A stretch of DNA of 26,088 nucleotides from Lobulomyces angularis. Taxonomy: Eukaryota; Chytridiomycota; Chytridiomycetes; Lobulomycetales; Lobulomycetaceae. The notes under the pieces were generated by a model that had not been told where the DNA came from, searched no databases, and saw nothing but the letters and a program-made list of their open reading frames with translations. The translations under genes were made by a program, and so were the position numbers. Below are positions 9,301 to 19,490 of this stretch, piece after piece. Where the stretch lies: contig JADHYX010000319.1 in assembly GCA_027604685.1 (NCBI GenBank), positions 1 through 26,088 on the forward strand, written 5' to 3'. How positions within the stretch are numbered: the first letter of the stretch is position 1; every line of letters begins with the position of its first letter.

Positions 9301-10137
9301 TTCCATTTTTGCCAATTGATGATTTAAACATGTTTGGAAAATTTAATCCCTGCTGTAAAATTGATATTATTATATAAATAATTCGTCAAAATTTAAAATT
9401 AGATGCAGAATACAATTCCCTACTTAGAACGGATATTTGTACCTCAACTTGTAAACTGCGAGAAAGGTTTATAATATTTTCTAGATAACTAAATGTTTTT
9501 TATTTTTTTTTAATTTTAGAAACTTGCTAGAAGAGTTAGTGGATGGGATTCAATCTTACAGGATGCAAAAGTTAATGATTCCAAATACCTACTTTCATAG
9601 AAAAGGCAGCCAATGTATTCAGCTTAAATTATTTCAATTTGAAAAGTTATTTTTGAGTCAAAAGCGACTTTCACAGATGACGTATTTGAATGACAAAAGT
9701 GGGAATAATAGAGCACCGTTTACCACTAACGTATCTTCAAATCGAAGTGCACTATCAGTGTTTATTAATACAGTCCAACAGGATCAGTCAGATCCAGGAA
9801 AATGGCACTACACTGAGGAAAATGACAGTCAATTGTTAAATAACGATTTAGAAAAAATTATGTTTGAATTGTGTCCCGGTGCCTTTGCATGGAGAGGAAC
9901 TATACACAGATTTTTAGATACTAATATTTACTCAATTTTGGATAATTTAAGTAAGTGAGTGAGTAAAAAATTTATTAATTATCTATAGTAAAGTGTGGTT
10001 CGTTAGATGTTACTTCTCCTGGCTGCTTATATACCATTGGGATTAAAACATTTAGATATGCATGGGGGATGGAAAGTTGTTGGGTTGGTATTGGAGTAAT
10101 GGAAGATTTGGATGCATCGGAAATAGATAGGCCTTAG
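6379..10137 (+). CDS. CC2D2A (MKS6)-like ciliary transition-zone protein: EF-hand-like, C2 and inactive transglutaminase-like domains
   Basis: Eighteen exons give 912 residues in one frame: 6379-6480, 6735-6846, 6885-7128, 7189-7403, 7454-7502, 7547-7666, 7722-7936, 7985-8058, 8118-8170, 8214-8479, 8527-8687, 8746-8761, 8801-9063, 9112-9221, 9260-9354, 9403-9466, 9520-9950, 9989-10137. Residues about 10-72 look like an EF-hand pair; the second loop is DTSCTGSLDFDD. A C2 domain follows at about 180-350, with D-P-L-V-R-V and N-P-E-W-D-Q-E-L. A transglutaminase-like peptidase fold covers about 500-640, with A-C-F-L-C-N-L-F, P-Y-V-W-V-V-T and W-D-P-T-S-G. The catalytic Cys and His positions hold Leu and Tyr, so it is probably inactive, as in animal CC2D2A. 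The C-terminus has Y-T-I-G-I-K-T-F-R and C-W-V-G-I-G-V, matching the family end. CC2D2A belongs to the MKS module at the base of cilia. CEP76 shares the architecture and is the main alternative, but F-F-N-I-Q and the C2 pattern favour CC2D2A. Animal CC2D2A is about 1600 residues, so this one lacks most of the N-terminal region. Confidence 0.82.
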
Positions 10138-10293
10138 ATATTTAATTTTGTTTAAACTATGACTTACAAATATGTGGTAATATTAGGTTAAAGGCATTAT
10201 ATTAAATTATTGAAGATTTTTAGAGTTAAATGATAATAAGACATATGCAAACTGCATTTTCTTTATAAATAGCAAATTAAGTTAACTTAAAAT

Positions 10294-11768
10294 TTAAATA
10301 GTTTTGGCTTCTGGCTCAAGTGTTTTTGCTTCTACCTCAAGTAGCTTATCCTCCAGAGCTTCTTCAGATCCAATTTTACTCATTGATATCTGAGATGTAG
10401 AAGTTCGAACAGTTTCAACAACCTCACTAATTCCAATCCACACTTCACTATCAAACTAAAATTGTAAAAAGTTAGTAAAATTTACTGGAAAAAATAATAA
10501 TAAGAAAAATTTACATTTTTACTAACAATTTCCTTTGGAACTTCCCAGTTCTGAGGATTTTGTATTCCACTTCCTCGTTGAGAAAGAATAATTAATTCTG
10601 CTTTGATTTCATCGCAAAAACTATCAATATTTAAATCAGAATTTTCAACATAACCTACATTTAAATAAATCAAGGTTCATTCAGGTTTTTTTATTACCAA
10701 ATGGATTTTCAACTTGGTGTCCAATTGCTTCAATACCTAGACATAATGATTTTTCTTAAATTAGTAAATCCAAATTTTTCCCTTCATTCAATTCACCAAA
10801 TAGAATAAAAGCTGCAATGAACGTAAGGGGAATAGTTAGCCACCTCAGTATTCCAACGGCCTGAAAAGGCAAAGAAAAAAAGTAGAGAATTAAGGCATGC
10901 TTTAAATGCGTAGAATATGATGCTGGAATAGGACTTAATTTCATAAAAACAAATCAAAAATCAAAAATCAAAAAATACCTATTTTTTATTCTTTCTAAAC
11001 TGGTAAAAACTTCAACCATACTGTTTAACATGCTTATCATCGATGACTGTAAAACTGTATCAATACGCTCAGTTTGTCTAATTTGTTTAATGAAAGCAGC
11101 AATATGAAAACTAATCTCCAGTGGTAAATTTTTGTGGACCTTTTTTTTTTTTTGATTAGAATATGTAAATTCAGGCAAATGGGAAATATAAGGTGCAATA
11201 TCTGGCCAATTTAATTCAAATTCACTTCTTAGGTTATGTTTTATGGATGTTGAAAAGGAGTACAATAAATTTAAAACACACATTTTCTCAAACTCTTCAT
11301 CTGATAATTCAGAGTTTACGTTTATCCAAATCATTCTTGACAAATTTCGTATGAGAGTGTGAAGCTGGCTAAATAATTTCCGTCCTTCCCAAAATCTGTC
11401 ATAAGCTTAAAGCACAGATTTTGAAAATATATAAAAATTCAGATTTAGTAACTTACCAGTGTTTGTTCTAAAGACTAACAATAAACCTAAAAAAAAAAAT
11501 TATGAATTAATGATTATTTATAAAAAAAAAAACCTAATACAAGAGATAAAACTGATAATAGTAGGCTGCTATCTGGAACATTTAATTTTTGCAAAAAATT
11601 CACTGATGGTACTATAAAAAATACGCAAACTAAAGTTGACCAGAGAGTAAAAAATGTAGTAGAAAACCAAATTGAACCAATAACTGATTGAAATTCTTTT
11701 TTACTAGTAAATTCAGAGCTTTTTTCCTCTTTTTCAATATTACTTGTTTCCATTTCCTTTTTTGTCAC
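10294..11768 (-). CDS. Bestrophin/UPF0187-family anion channel-like membrane protein
   Basis: Seven exons on the minus strand (11534-11768, 11457-11486, 10979-11405, 10797-10933, 10698-10736, 10515-10654, 10294-10455) give 389 residues. A short acidic/basic N-tail is followed by two membrane segments (about residues 30-55 and 65-83). Then comes the family signature L-V-F-R-T-N-T-A-Y-D-R-F-W-E-G-R (about 82-97). A helical cytosolic-type region follows, then S-P-I-P-A-S-Y-S-x-H-L-K-H, two more hydrophobic segments (L-P-F-Q-A-V-G and a T-I-P-L-T-F-I-A-A-F helix), F-G-I-E-A-I-G-H-Q-V-E-N-P-F-G, and an F-C-x-E-I helix. These are the landmarks of the RFP-TM/UPF0187 branch of bestrophins, proposed chloride channels that are widespread in fungi, algae and bacteria. 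The last exon adds a soluble, Glu-rich tail. Its 3' end converges with the CC2D2A-like gene 156 bases away, and its 5' end diverges from SEC24 across about 500 bases. Substrate and membrane location are inferred from the family. Confidence 0.85.
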
Positions 11769-12274
11769 ACAGACAATTTAAATGTTATATATGAATTGCA
11801 TTTAATTTCCCTATCCATTAATTCTTAATTATAAATTTAACCAATTAGCTAATAAAATTGCTTGCAAACTGCATGCTAAGTATGCAGCTCACATCTTTAT
11901 CAATTACGAATTTTTTGTTAGCAGTCCATGATGATTAAATAAAAATTTAAACTGTTTTTAGTTAAATATTCCGTTATTAACCTTCGGCGAAGAAATATAA
12001 TTGAAAAAAAGATGCTGCTTAAATTGTATATCGTCTTTAAAGGCAACTTTTGGTAAATTATGTATATGTCCCAAAAAAGAGCATTTGTATTTGCAATGTT
12101 TTTATCCTATCTGAGTCATATTAAGACTATATTGCTGTATTTTCTTATTAAGAATTTGTCACTACAAGATGTTTAAAGAGCCGTTTTTTTTCTTTTTTTT
12201 TTTTTTTTTCAAACATTTGAAAAATTATAGATCAAATTTGAAAACTCATTTTCAAATTATTTGGATTGAAATAT
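11769..12274. promoter_or_regulatory. Divergent promoter region between the channel gene and SEC24
   Basis: About 500 bases separate the two start codons. The most obvious element is a long T-rich tract at about 12184-12210 on the SEC24 coding strand, of the poly(dA:dT) type that commonly keeps promoters free of nucleosomes. No specific factor site could be recognised. Confidence 0.45.
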
Positions 12275-15200
12275 ATGCAAAGCAATTATAGTTTTCAAAA
12301 TCAGCCAAGCAATTATAATGTATATTCAGGGAGTTTAATTTGGTTAATCTTTTTTTTGTAAAATACAGGCTAATTTAAATGTAAATCAACTGCAAAGCCA
12401 AAACCGCACTACTTCAAAGAACCCACATGACAACTTACTCGATTCTGATGCTAATGATGGTAGCCCAAATGGTCAATTAATTTCTGCAGAAAACCATTTA
12501 ACTGCTACAGGGGCATCTTTTAATCCCACAACATCAAGTAGCAATCAGTTTCAAAATAACCAGCAATTTATAAGGAGTTATAACCCGAATATAAATAACC
12601 AAGTATTGCAAATTAAAGTCAGTTGTCTATTAACTTTTTACTTTTTTGCAGCAAGTTGGTTATAGCGCATCCAAATATGGCACCAACTCGCAGGAAGGTG
12701 CATTACAGATTGGTAACTTTGCGCCTGCCAACTCACTTGACAATTGCAATACTTCACGTTTAATTTCTCCAAATAGTCAACAATTTCAGAATCTGCAAGG
12801 AAATGATGGAAAAATTAACGCTTCTTCCCACCGGAACATAACGGCACATGTAATTGTTCCACCAGTTTCACGCGTAAGCAATCACGATGCCGTGCAACAT
12901 CAGCAACTGCCAGTCGATGCACGATTTGATAATCCCCCTTCCCAGCAGCTTAATAATAACTTTGGAACAAAAGGTTATGGATATTCAGATAGTCTCCAAT
13001 ACCAAAACCTTCCTGGACAACATAGCATCCAAAACACCCGTCATTTACTACACAATCAGTCAAACGAAAATTATTATAACAATCAAGTTCATAACTATTC
13101 AACGACACCCAATCACATTAATAATCTTAACCAAAATAACGTGCATAATACATTAGTTCCTCAATTTAGTAATAACCAACACTTTTCTAGTAATACACAG
13201 CAGTTTAATCAAGAATACAATAATGCTTACGATAGACTAAATAATGTTAATGTTAATCAGATTTCTAACCAATTGCAAAATCTTGCGGTTAAACCAGTAA
13301 TTGCATCATCCTAATAATTTTTTTGATCATTTTTTCACTAGGCTCCACTCTTTAAATCCTACAGCTTTTTAAGCAATAATCCACCTCCCATGGATAATAT
13401 TTACAAATCCTCTGAAGTTTTAATGGATATTGAGGTAGAATACAATAACAAATTAAAATCGTTGGTTGTTTTTAGTTAACAATTTGCATTTTGAAACGAA
13501 AAATTTTATTCTCAATTTCTATTTAGGCTTCTGCAGCCAAGTCGCCGTTTTCAAATGCGGCTGAATGCTTTATGAGCTGTACAGTTAATGCGATGCCTTA
13601 CAGTTTAAAACTTCTAGAGAAAACTAAAATACCTTTAGGTCTGGTAATATCTCCGTTCAATAAGGAATTCGAAGAAAAACATCCCATACCCGTAATCAAT
13701 CCAGAAGAAATCGTACGCTGCCATAAATGTAGAACTTATATTAACCCATGGATTACTTTTGTAGATCAGGGTAGAAGTTGGAGATGTAACCTTTGCTTTG
13801 CTTCGAACGAATGTACATTTTAATTTTTATTTATTTTTAATGATCCCCTGTAATATTTTCAGTGCCAAGTTTTTTTGACTGGGATTCTTCCACTAATCAA
13901 CCAGCAAACAGATTGGAACGACCAGAATTAACTCATGGAGTAATAGAATTTATAGCCCCCCAAGAATATATGATTCGACCTCCACAACCAGTAGTTTTAT
14001 TATTTATTATTGATGTATCTCTTCAGTCTATAAAAAATGGAATGTTGAAAGCAGCTAGTAAAATCATATTTGACAGTTTGAGCTCTATCCCAAATGTTGA
14101 TGGTAGAACCAAAGTTGGATTTATTACAGTGGATAGTAGTATACACTTTTACAACTTAAGTGTGTGTAACAAATTCTTTCATGTTTTTTTTATTCAAAGA
14201 TTAAATTTTAGGCGGACTTAAATGAACCGCAAATGCTTGTTATTAGTGACATTGATGACGATGATCCATATTTACCATTACCTATGGACTTATTGGGCTC
14301 CCTCGATGAATCGAGAAGTTTAATAGAAAATTTACTTGATAAATTTATGCAAGGAAATATGTTCAGCAATACACCTGCCAACAAAAACTGTTTAGGAAAA
14401 GCGTTGAAGTTTGGATACAAACTTTTGGTACTGCAAATCTTTTGCAAATTAAATCCTAAACAGTTTTCAATTTTTAAACTTTATAGAATTCGTTAGGTGG
14501 AAAAATGGTAGTACTTCAATCAACCCTACCTAATATCAATGAGGGTAGCTTAAAAACGAGGGAAGACTCCAAACTTTATGGAACTGCAAAGGTAATTTTG
14601 ATATAAAGAGTGCCAATATCAATATTTCGTTATTATGACCGAGGAATTAAAATTTTTTTGTAGGAAGCTCAACTATTATTACCAGCCACCCAATTTTATA
14701 AGTCCTTAGCTTTGGATTGCTCTAGATCACAAATTTGCATTGATTTGTTTATTTTTAACGGTGAATATAATGATATTGCGACACTAAGTAAGGGTTTCCA
14801 ATTGAAAATTATATTTTACATTTTTTTTAGGTTCTTGTGCAAAACACACTGGTGGTGTTGTTTTTTATTATCCGTATTTTACCTTTGAAAACAGCCTTGA
14901 TGTTATTAAATTTTCCTCAGAATTTAAGAGTTTTTTATCTGATTCTATTGGGTTAGAAGCAGTGTTACGTGTGAGAGGATCAAGAGGTATAGTTAAATGG
15001 GTAAAATAAATTGCATATAATGTGTTATGAAGGCATTCAAATGACTGCTTACCATGGAAGTTTTTTTTTGCGTTCCGCAGATTTGATTCAGTTACCCAAT
15101 GTTAATACCACAAATGCCTTTACTGTTGAAATGACATTAGACGAGAATTTGACTGGTGGAATGGCGTGTTTTCAAACGGCTTTGCTACACACCAGTTCCT

Positions 15201-16335
15201 CTGGTAACATTTTAACCGGCTTGCTGTATTAATATTAAATAGGGGAACGACGAATCCGAGTATTAACCTTAAATTTACCAGTTTCAAATGATATTAATAA
15301 ATTATTTGCAAATGCAAATGCAAGATGTATTGCCACTGTTTTATCAAAAAAATGTAAAATCTAATTTAATTCAAATTATGCATTTTAATTTTTATTTTTA
15401 GGTGTGGAAAGAAGTTTGTCTGCAACATTAGAAGATGCTCGAGAGGCTCTGATTTTTCGTCTGATAGATATTATGAGTGGTTATAAGAGGAATTGTACAA
15501 GTCAAGGTCAAACTATGCAGCTACTATTGCCTGAAAGTCTAAATTCATTACCGTTATTCACGTTGGGAATATTAAAATCAGTAATTAATATTTTGAAATG
15601 ATTTTTTTATTTTTTTTTTTCGGTGAAGGTATTTTTACGAGAAGCCAAAAATATTAATAGTGATTTTAGATCATATATGCTATTACATAACTATGTGTCT
15701 TCTATAGAGACAAATGTTGTTAACATAGTTCCTAAGTTTTGGTGTTTAAGTAACATCGCTGTTTCTCAGGTTTCTATAGAAATATTTTTGTAATTAAAAA
15801 CAGTTTCATATCAGATTGGAGAGGTATCTGAAAATGGTGAAGTGAAATTTCCGGAATTATTAAATTTAAGTGCTGACCGGCTGGATAAACAAGGTTTTAA
15901 CTTATTAGAAAATGGATTTAATATTTTTCTGTGGATTGGTAGTGGTATAAATCATGAAATGTGTCAACTCCTCTTAAACTCGGACTACTCTAACTTAAAA
16001 AACGGAAAGGTATGAAAATACATTTTTTATAAAATATAAAAATTCTTTAGTTCCTTTTACCAAAGTTAGATAACCCAGCAAATGCAAAGTTACATAATTT
16101 AATCAACTTTATTAAGAAAAAGAGGTTGATATCTTCAAATTTGTTTCCATATGTATTTATAATTAAAGAAGAGATAACACCAAATTTAAATACTCCTTCA
16201 GCAGAATTGAATTACCTAAAGTATATTTTTTATTACAATTTAATTGAAGACAGACAAAGTGAAACTTCCTTTTCCTATTCTTACTTCATTCAAGATTTAA
16301 AAGTGCAATTAGCGGCGGTTGTTCCAGGTGCCTAA
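12275..16335 (+). CDS. SEC24: SEC24, COPII coat cargo-binding subunit
   Basis: Sixteen exons give 1099 residues: 12275-12319, 12369-12617, 12652-13296, 13342-13434, 13527-13812, 13863-14161, 14212-14427, 14487-14591, 14664-14787, 14831-14986, 15033-15203, 15243-15353, 15402-15580, 15629-15769, 15815-16009, 16051-16335. Residues 1 to about 310 are an unstructured Asn/Gln-rich tail. A zinc finger follows (RCHKC at about 408-412, WRCNLC at about 429-434). The trunk domain has V-V-L-L-F-I-I-D-V-S, P-Q-M-L-V-I-S-D-I-D-D and C-A-K-H-T-G-G-V-V-F-Y-Y. The beta-barrel and helical domains follow, then a gelsolin-like domain (F-N-I-F-L-W-I-G) and the usual C-terminal Y-F-I-Q-D-L-K-V-Q-L. SEC24 pairs with SEC23, selects cargo by sorting signals and forms the inner COPII shell at ER exit sites. 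All domains are present and the length is normal. The first intron (12320-12368) is the least certain. Confidence 0.95.
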
Positions 16336-16624
16336 AAGCGATTTTAAATTTTAAGTACCTTTTTTTTTAATATATAAACTTCAAACGATCTTTTCCTAGA
16401 TCCTAATTTAAATAGTATTTTAAAGCAAATATAGATTACTTATTACTTTTCAGAAATGAATTTTTTGTGTACAATTTTTCTCTGACAATATTTTCCAAAA
16501 TTATTAACATGAAAACTTAAATCTAATATTAAAAAATCTACCAATGTTTTTACAACAGCAAATATTTCCTTTTTTGTAGATAATAATTATTGGTTCTTAT
16601 ATTGCATATTTTTATTTATAGATG
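16336..16624. other. Convergent intergenic region, SEC24 and RJL 3' ends
   Basis: These are AT-rich bases between two convergent stop codons. They presumably contain both 3' untranslated regions and polyadenylation signals. No separate feature was seen. Confidence 0.4.
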
Positions 16625-17425
16625 TTAACTGTTATTTAATTTTAATACAATTGCTTCAAATAGATTCTCAAACATTTCTTTTACCCCTTTTCCTGTCTGA
16701 GAAGAAGTTTCAAAATACTTTAAACCTTTTTTTTCTGCAAAACCCATTCCCTCTTCAGTAGATATTACCCTTGGATCTCCATCTATCTAAAAAAATAAAA
16801 TAAACATTAATACCGCTTCTTAACAATAAAACGTATTTTGTACTTTATTTGCAACTAAAACCACAATTACATTATTGTTTCCGGATAATTTCTTCAATTC
16901 ATCTAACCATTTGTCTAATGCATCAAAAGATTTGCCGCTAGTCACATCATAAACCAAGACGGCCTATATAGATATTAGAAAATCACTAAAAAATATATAG
17001 CGTTTCCTACACCCAAAGTATCTTTGTAAAATTCATTTCTAACCTCAAGATATGTGGGGTCTCCTGAAACATCCCAAAAGTTTATTTTTACTATAAAACA
17101 CTTTAGCATGTATATTTTATTTTCATTTACGATCAACTCCTCCCAATGTCAAGCTTTTAACACCATAGTCAATGCCGATTGTTGAAATGTAATCCTGTAT
17201 AAACTAAAAGCATTAGTCGTTTTAACTTAACACAATGAAGTTTTATAAAGAATAATTTAAAGCTTTCGACAACTATATTTTTCACTTCAATCGCATTTGT
17301 TAAATATAAAAAAATAAACTATTTACTCTTGATTCACAGTACCTCTTTATTAAGCATGACTTCCCAACTCCAGAATCACCTAAACTCAATATTTTCAACC
17401 TTTTTGCACTATTCACTGCGGACAT
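16625..17425 (-). CDS. RJL-type small GTPase (DNAJC27/RBJ orthologue without J domain)
   Basis: Five exons (17327-17425, 17131-17203, 17011-17090, 16844-16963, 16625-16786) give 177 residues. The P-loop is GDSGVGKS (16-23). The switch I region is F-I-Q-D-Y-I-S-T-I-G-I-D-Y-G-V. The G3 motif is W-D-V-S-G-D (63-68), with Asp where Rab and Ras proteins have the catalytic Gln. G4 is NKID (123-126) and G5 is E-T-S-S-Q. The phrase V-R-N-E-F-Y-K-D-T after G3 and K-R-Y-C-E-S-R after G1 are characteristic of the RJL/RBJ family rather than ordinary Rabs. The protein ends L-K-L-N-N-S with no prenylatable cysteine, and no J domain follows, as in most RJLs outside deuterostomes. RJL genes are distributed mostly in organisms with cilia or flagella and have been proposed to act with the flagellar apparatus. 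Loss of the Gln suggests slow or absent hydrolysis. The 3' splice choice before exon 2 was made because it restores the conserved spacing. Confidence 0.9.
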
Positions 17426-17935
17426 AAATTATTGATTTCTGGATAAGAAAGAATAAAATTTTACCTTTTTGAACTGTTTTAGATAGATGGCCATATTCTC
17501 TGCTTTGCATCATACAGATAATTTTATATTATTTTTTTTTCAAGCTCCGCAAATTGGTATAAAATCTAGTTTTGTGAAATCAGGAGTAATTAGTTTAAAA
17601 AAATTTATAGTTATAGCTAAAATATGTACTTTTAACTCTTAAAAATATGAATTGAAAATTAGTTTTTTTATTTTATTTCTAACGATTTTTGCTTTTACTA
17701 AGTTAAATTAACAAAAATGAGATACACTTAATTAAAAAGCTACCTTCTATTTCAAAATACATGCGAAGGAATAAATTTGATAGGTAATATATATTATAAA
17801 TCTGAATAAGTAAGAAGTTTGGTAACCTTTCCTAAAAATTGAAATTTTGATAAATGTAAAAAAAAAAAAAAATTTATTATTTGAAATCTGACATACTAGT
17901 TGTTAATATCTGTTCTAGTAAAAGCTGCGATACTC
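17426..17935. promoter_or_regulatory. Shared upstream region between RJL and the J-domain gene
   Basis: The two genes are head-to-head across about 510 bases. T runs near 17528-17540 and an A run near 17860-17873 are the main features. A short frame beginning ATG at 17761 with a GTAATA donor could be a 5' exon of the J-domain gene, but it does not join in frame to the recognised exon. Confidence 0.4.
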
Positions 17936-19269
17936 ATGAATTCAGAATTTTATCAAAGCATTGCTTTTTGGATGTTTGTTCCAAACTTTGCGGCAAAGTT
18001 TTTGTCAAAGTTAGTTTTAAAGAAGAATGATTCTGAAGAAAAAAAGAAGCGAATTTACAATAGGATTTATTGCCTTGTAGTTGGTAAAAAAAAAATTGGC
18101 ACTATTATATAAAAATTTGAAATAGGTGCTTATTTATTATATTCGTTTGTCGATATGGAGAGAGCTATGCCTCCTACTTTTTATTCAAATTTAGGATTAC
18201 AACCTTTTTGCAGCGAAGTTGAGATTAAACAAAGGTAACGTAGCTTGCTAAAGGTTTTGGTTTGTTAAAAATTTTTTTAGCTACCGACAACTAAGTAAGT
18301 TATATCACCCTGATAAAATTTCACATGAAGTAGGAATAATTTAATATTAAAATTCTGATATATTTTTTTTGCGGAATTTGCAGTATACTGAGGATGTTCA
18401 AGCATATTTCAATGATAAGTATGTAACAATACAGAAAAGTTATGAAGTGTTGAAGTCAAACACACTAAGGAGCGCTTATGGTACTTTAATTGTAAAGTAC
18501 TTATTTTAACTAACTCATATATCTGTAGATAAGTATGGTGAAGGAATATTGAGATGTACGGAATGTAGAACTGAAAGGGATTATTTAATGTTTAATCTTA
18601 CGAAGATTTTGACCTTTTATTGCTCGACCGGGTAACGTTTTTTAGCTCTTCCATTAATACAATTATAAATAGTTTGGTTATGACAATTTTCTCACTTTTA
18701 GGAAAAGTTAATTTTGCTAGTTACTGGCGATTTGTAGGGCTTCTTTTTTTATTCAGCTTGGGTTCAAATATATTTAAAATTTATATATTAACTTCAATAT
18801 TTAGAGACATCGATATTGTATGGTGAGTATGATATTGAGCTAATTTACTGGAGAACGTGAGTAACATTCATTGTAATCAAAAACGATTTTTGATTTAATT
18901 TTTATAGAAAAAGTGAAAAAATAACCTTGCTTCATCAAATTTTTGTTTCAATTTTTATAGCGATATCACAAATTGGGCCAATAATCTATCCCAAAGTTAA
19001 TATGAATAATAGAGAGATGTTGGATACCTTAGATATGTTTACAAATTTAATGACAAAGGATTCTATTAAGAGCGTTCAAGTTGCATTTGAACCATTTAAT
19101 AATGCAAGTTTTTTTTTTTTTCTGAAGCCTTAAAATTTGAATTTTTTTTTAGGAGGCAAGTTTAAAGGAATTGCAAAAAAAAGTTTCAAAATTAGCTGTT
19201 GATTTACATTTACAAGAGACTGAAGGGGAGTATAAAAATTTACTACGGAGAAGCAAACAACTTAATTAG
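17936..19269 (+). CDS. Multi-span membrane J-domain (Hsp40-type) protein, unnamed family
   Basis: Eight exons (17936-18083, 18126-18234, 18281-18329, 18384-18480, 18529-18631, 18673-18822, 18914-19103, 19153-19269) give 320 residues. A first hydrophobic helix spans residues about 42-58. A J domain follows (about 67-140): F-Y-S-N-L-G-L, S-Y-R-Q-L-S-K-L-Y, the essential HPD at 95-97 and S-Y-E-V-L-K. Then come a C-x-x-C pair (RCTEC) and three or four more hydrophobic segments (about 160-265), ending in a charged tail. The J domain should stimulate an Hsp70, probably at the ER membrane. The order (helix, J domain, helices) recalls SEC63, but no Brl domain is recognisable, so SEC63 was not called. 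An in-frame TAG at 17897 limits the 5' extension, which is why the ATG at 17936 was chosen. The last intron appears to be GC-AG, and the 3' site at 18914 was picked to avoid a stop; both are less certain. Confidence 0.78.
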
Positions 19270-19490
19270 CTTTACCTAAATAAAATCTCAAATTAGAATT
19301 TTTTTTAATCTTTTTTTTTAAAATTTCTATAGAATTATTTTTCATTAAAACTTATATTTAAAATTAATATTTCAAATGAAAAATTCTCAATCTGAAAAAG
19401 CTTTAGTAACTCTTAAATACTATTTTTTTTTTAACTTTTTTCTACAGAAAAAATTTTTATGCCATTTCAAAATTCTCAACTTTAAAATTA

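Noticed and set aside
6379..10137. CEP76 as the identity of the C2/peptidase gene
   Set aside because: Architecture is shared, but the C2 wording, the F-F-N-I-Q segment and the lost catalytic Cys/His fit CC2D2A better. Kept as the alternative.
12887..13156. Second frame inside the SEC24 N-terminal exon
   Set aside because: It is an out-of-frame shadow of the Asn/Gln-rich tail; the SEC24 frame continues across all introns.
16625..17425. Ordinary Rab GTPase
   Set aside because: No C-terminal cysteines, no Gln in the G3 motif, and the phrases after G1 and G3 are RJL-type.
17936..19269. SEC63 as the identity of the J-domain protein
   Set aside because: The J domain and flanking helix agree loosely, but no Brl domain follows and the extra helices do not fit.
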